DNA of 21,304 nucleotides from an uncultured Eubacteriales bacterium (GTDB lineage Bacteria > Bacillota > Clostridia > Oscillospirales > Oscillospiraceae): NCBI GenBank assembly GCA_900552725.1, contig USAT01000027.1, positions 1-21,304 of the forward strand. The letters are read 5' to 3'. Positions within the stretch are counted from its first letter, which is position 1. The number at the start of each line of letters is the position of its first letter. The translations under genes and the position numbers were made by a program. Shown here piece after piece: positions 20,560-21,304 of this stretch. The notes under the pieces were generated by a model, which was not told the origin of the DNA, searched no databases, and was given only the letters and a program-made list of their open reading frames with translations.

Positions 20560-21204
20560 ATGAAATACCGTGTGATGGCGCTGCTGACAGCTGCGATGCT
20601 GCTGACACTCTGCGGCTGTTCGCTGCTGGAGCGGGATTATAGCAGCGTGGAGCGCCACAGCTCCTCCTATTATGAGAGCGAGCAGAAGGACGTCCTCCAG
20701 CCGGAGACGTATCAGGATCTGGTCAACGCTCTGCTGGTGCTGGTGGACGACCACGCGGCAGAGGGCACCATCTGGCTTTCCCCCGGCAGCGAGGCGCTGG
20801 ATCCCGAGCAGGCCATCGAGCAGGCGTGCCAGGAGGTGCAGCGGGAGACGCCCATGGGTGCCTACGCCGTGGAGTACATCACCTATACCGTGTCCCAGGA
20901 TAACCGGGCATACAGTGAGATCAAGCTGTCCCTGGGCTATCGCCGCAGCGAGGCACAGGTGAAGGGTATTGTTCACGCCACCAGCATCTCCGCTCTGCAC
21001 ACGCTGCTGACCGCCGCCGCCGAGAATGACGCCGCCGAGCTGGTGGTGCAGGTGGGCTATTTCCGGGATCAGGCCCAGGAGGTGCGGGACATCGTGGCCC
21101 AGGTGGAGCAGGAGCAGCGGGGCGAGGAGTCCGCCCTGTGGCAGGTGGAATTCTATCCTAACGAGAGCTCTGCCGGAATTATTGAGATTCTGATGAAAAA
21201 TTGA
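20560..21204 (+). CDS. Putative lipoprotein of unknown function
   Basis: 214 aa. A ribosome site (GGGAGG, 20546-20551) precedes the ATG. MKYR, a hydrophobic core and the lipobox L17-C18-G19-C20 form a type II signal peptide, so Cys20 would be lipidated and the protein held on the outer face of the membrane. The mature part is acidic, mixed alpha/beta, with no motif I recognise. A Ser/Tyr-rich linker (residues ~28-40) follows the anchor. It lies 45 nt after the YitT gene and likely shares its transcript; a joint role is possible but not shown. No clear terminator follows it. Confidence 0.82.
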   Translation: MKYRVMALLTAAMLLTLCGCSLLERDYSSVERHSSSYYESEQKDVLQPETYQDLVNALLVLVDDHAAEGTIWLSPGSEALDPEQAIEQACQEVQRETPMGAYAVEYITYTVSQDNRAYSEIKLSLGYRRSEAQVKGIVHATSISALHTLLTAAAENDAAELVVQVGYFRDQAQEVRDIVAQVEQEQRGEESALWQVEFYPNESSAGIIEILMKN

Positions 21205-21208
21205 AAAT

Positions 21209-21252
21209 GCAGGATTGACAAACGAAGAAATCTGGGTTATAATCAATCCTGC
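21209..21252. repeat. 10-bp perfect inverted repeat around the tRNA-Gly promoter
   Basis: GCAGGATTGA at 21209-21218 and TCAATCCTGC at 21243-21252, 24 bp apart. The left arm contains the start of the -35 box and the right arm begins on the last base of the -10 box. Confidence 0.75.
21215..21243 (+). promoter_or_regulatory. Perfect consensus promoter of tRNA-Gly
   Basis: TTGACA at 21215-21220, 17-bp spacer, TATAAT at 21238-21243. Start near 21250, a few bases before the mature tRNA. Confidence 0.9.
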
Positions 21253-21256
21253 GTTT

Positions 21257-21304
21257 GCGGGCGTAGCTCATCTGGTAGAGCGCGACCTTGCCAAGGTCGA
21301 GGTA
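21257..21304 (+). tRNA. tRNA-Gly (GCC), 5' part, cut by the window end
   Basis: Acceptor strand GCGGGCG, then TAGCTCATCTGGTAGAGCG as the D-arm, then anticodon stem CGACC / GGTCG with loop TTGCCAA and anticodon GCC at 21290-21292. The sequence stops in the variable loop, so the T-arm and 3' end are outside the window. Confidence 0.93.

Overview
The window looks like chromosomal DNA of a moderately GC-rich, low-oxygen Firmicute, most likely a gut Oscillospiraceae/Ruminococcaceae relative. The reasons are strong AGGAGG-type ribosome sites, SigA-type promoters (TTGACA, 17 bp, TATAAT-like), a small clostridial [4Fe-4S] ferredoxin, YitT and Bce-type ABC genes, tRNAs with encoded CCA, and intergenic repeats built on GTAGGGG palindromes. 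The lineage is an inference from gene style, not from a search.

Region 1 (1-6850) is a sodium-transport block made of two duplicated pairs: a truncated NSS-family symporter, a full NSS symporter about 84% identical to it, and two NhaC-family antiporters about 91% identical to each other. Each unit has its own terminator, and the last three have visible promoters. A plausible division of labour is Na+-driven uptake of an amino acid or similar solute by NSS and exchange of Na+ or an organic anion by NhaC. The NhaC copies share a 207-bp identical tract and a 41-nt identical leader.

Region 2 (6851-8235) holds GTAGGG palindromic repeats and a minus-strand ATP-grasp protein. Region 3 (8393-11594) is a YtrA-type GntR regulator with an ABC ATPase and a large permease, preceded by a promoter overlapped by a perfect operator palindrome. 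Region 4 (11595-13690) is a repeat field around a processive-type GT2 glycosyltransferase whose stop codon lies inside a repeat. Region 5 (13863-16362) is a Bce/MacB-like ABC pair with no two-component system beside it.

Region 6 (16411-18103, minus strand) is the most unusual part. A complete self-cleaving-type HTH/S24 repressor, a DJ-1/PfpI protein and a ferredoxin form an operon. Upstream, four 13-bp operators (ACAAGAATCTTGT-like) plus a fifth, different 13-bp palindrome lie about 31 bp apart across two divergent promoters. The outward promoter drives no convincing gene; it runs into the terminator and 3' end of a minus-strand four-helix-bundle (23S rRNA intervening-sequence family) gene.

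Region 7 (18662-21304) holds tRNA-Thr and tRNA-Tyr (minus), a 77-aa unknown plus a sigma region 4-like protein, a YitT-family membrane protein behind two tandem near-consensus promoters, a lipoprotein, and the start of tRNA-Gly.
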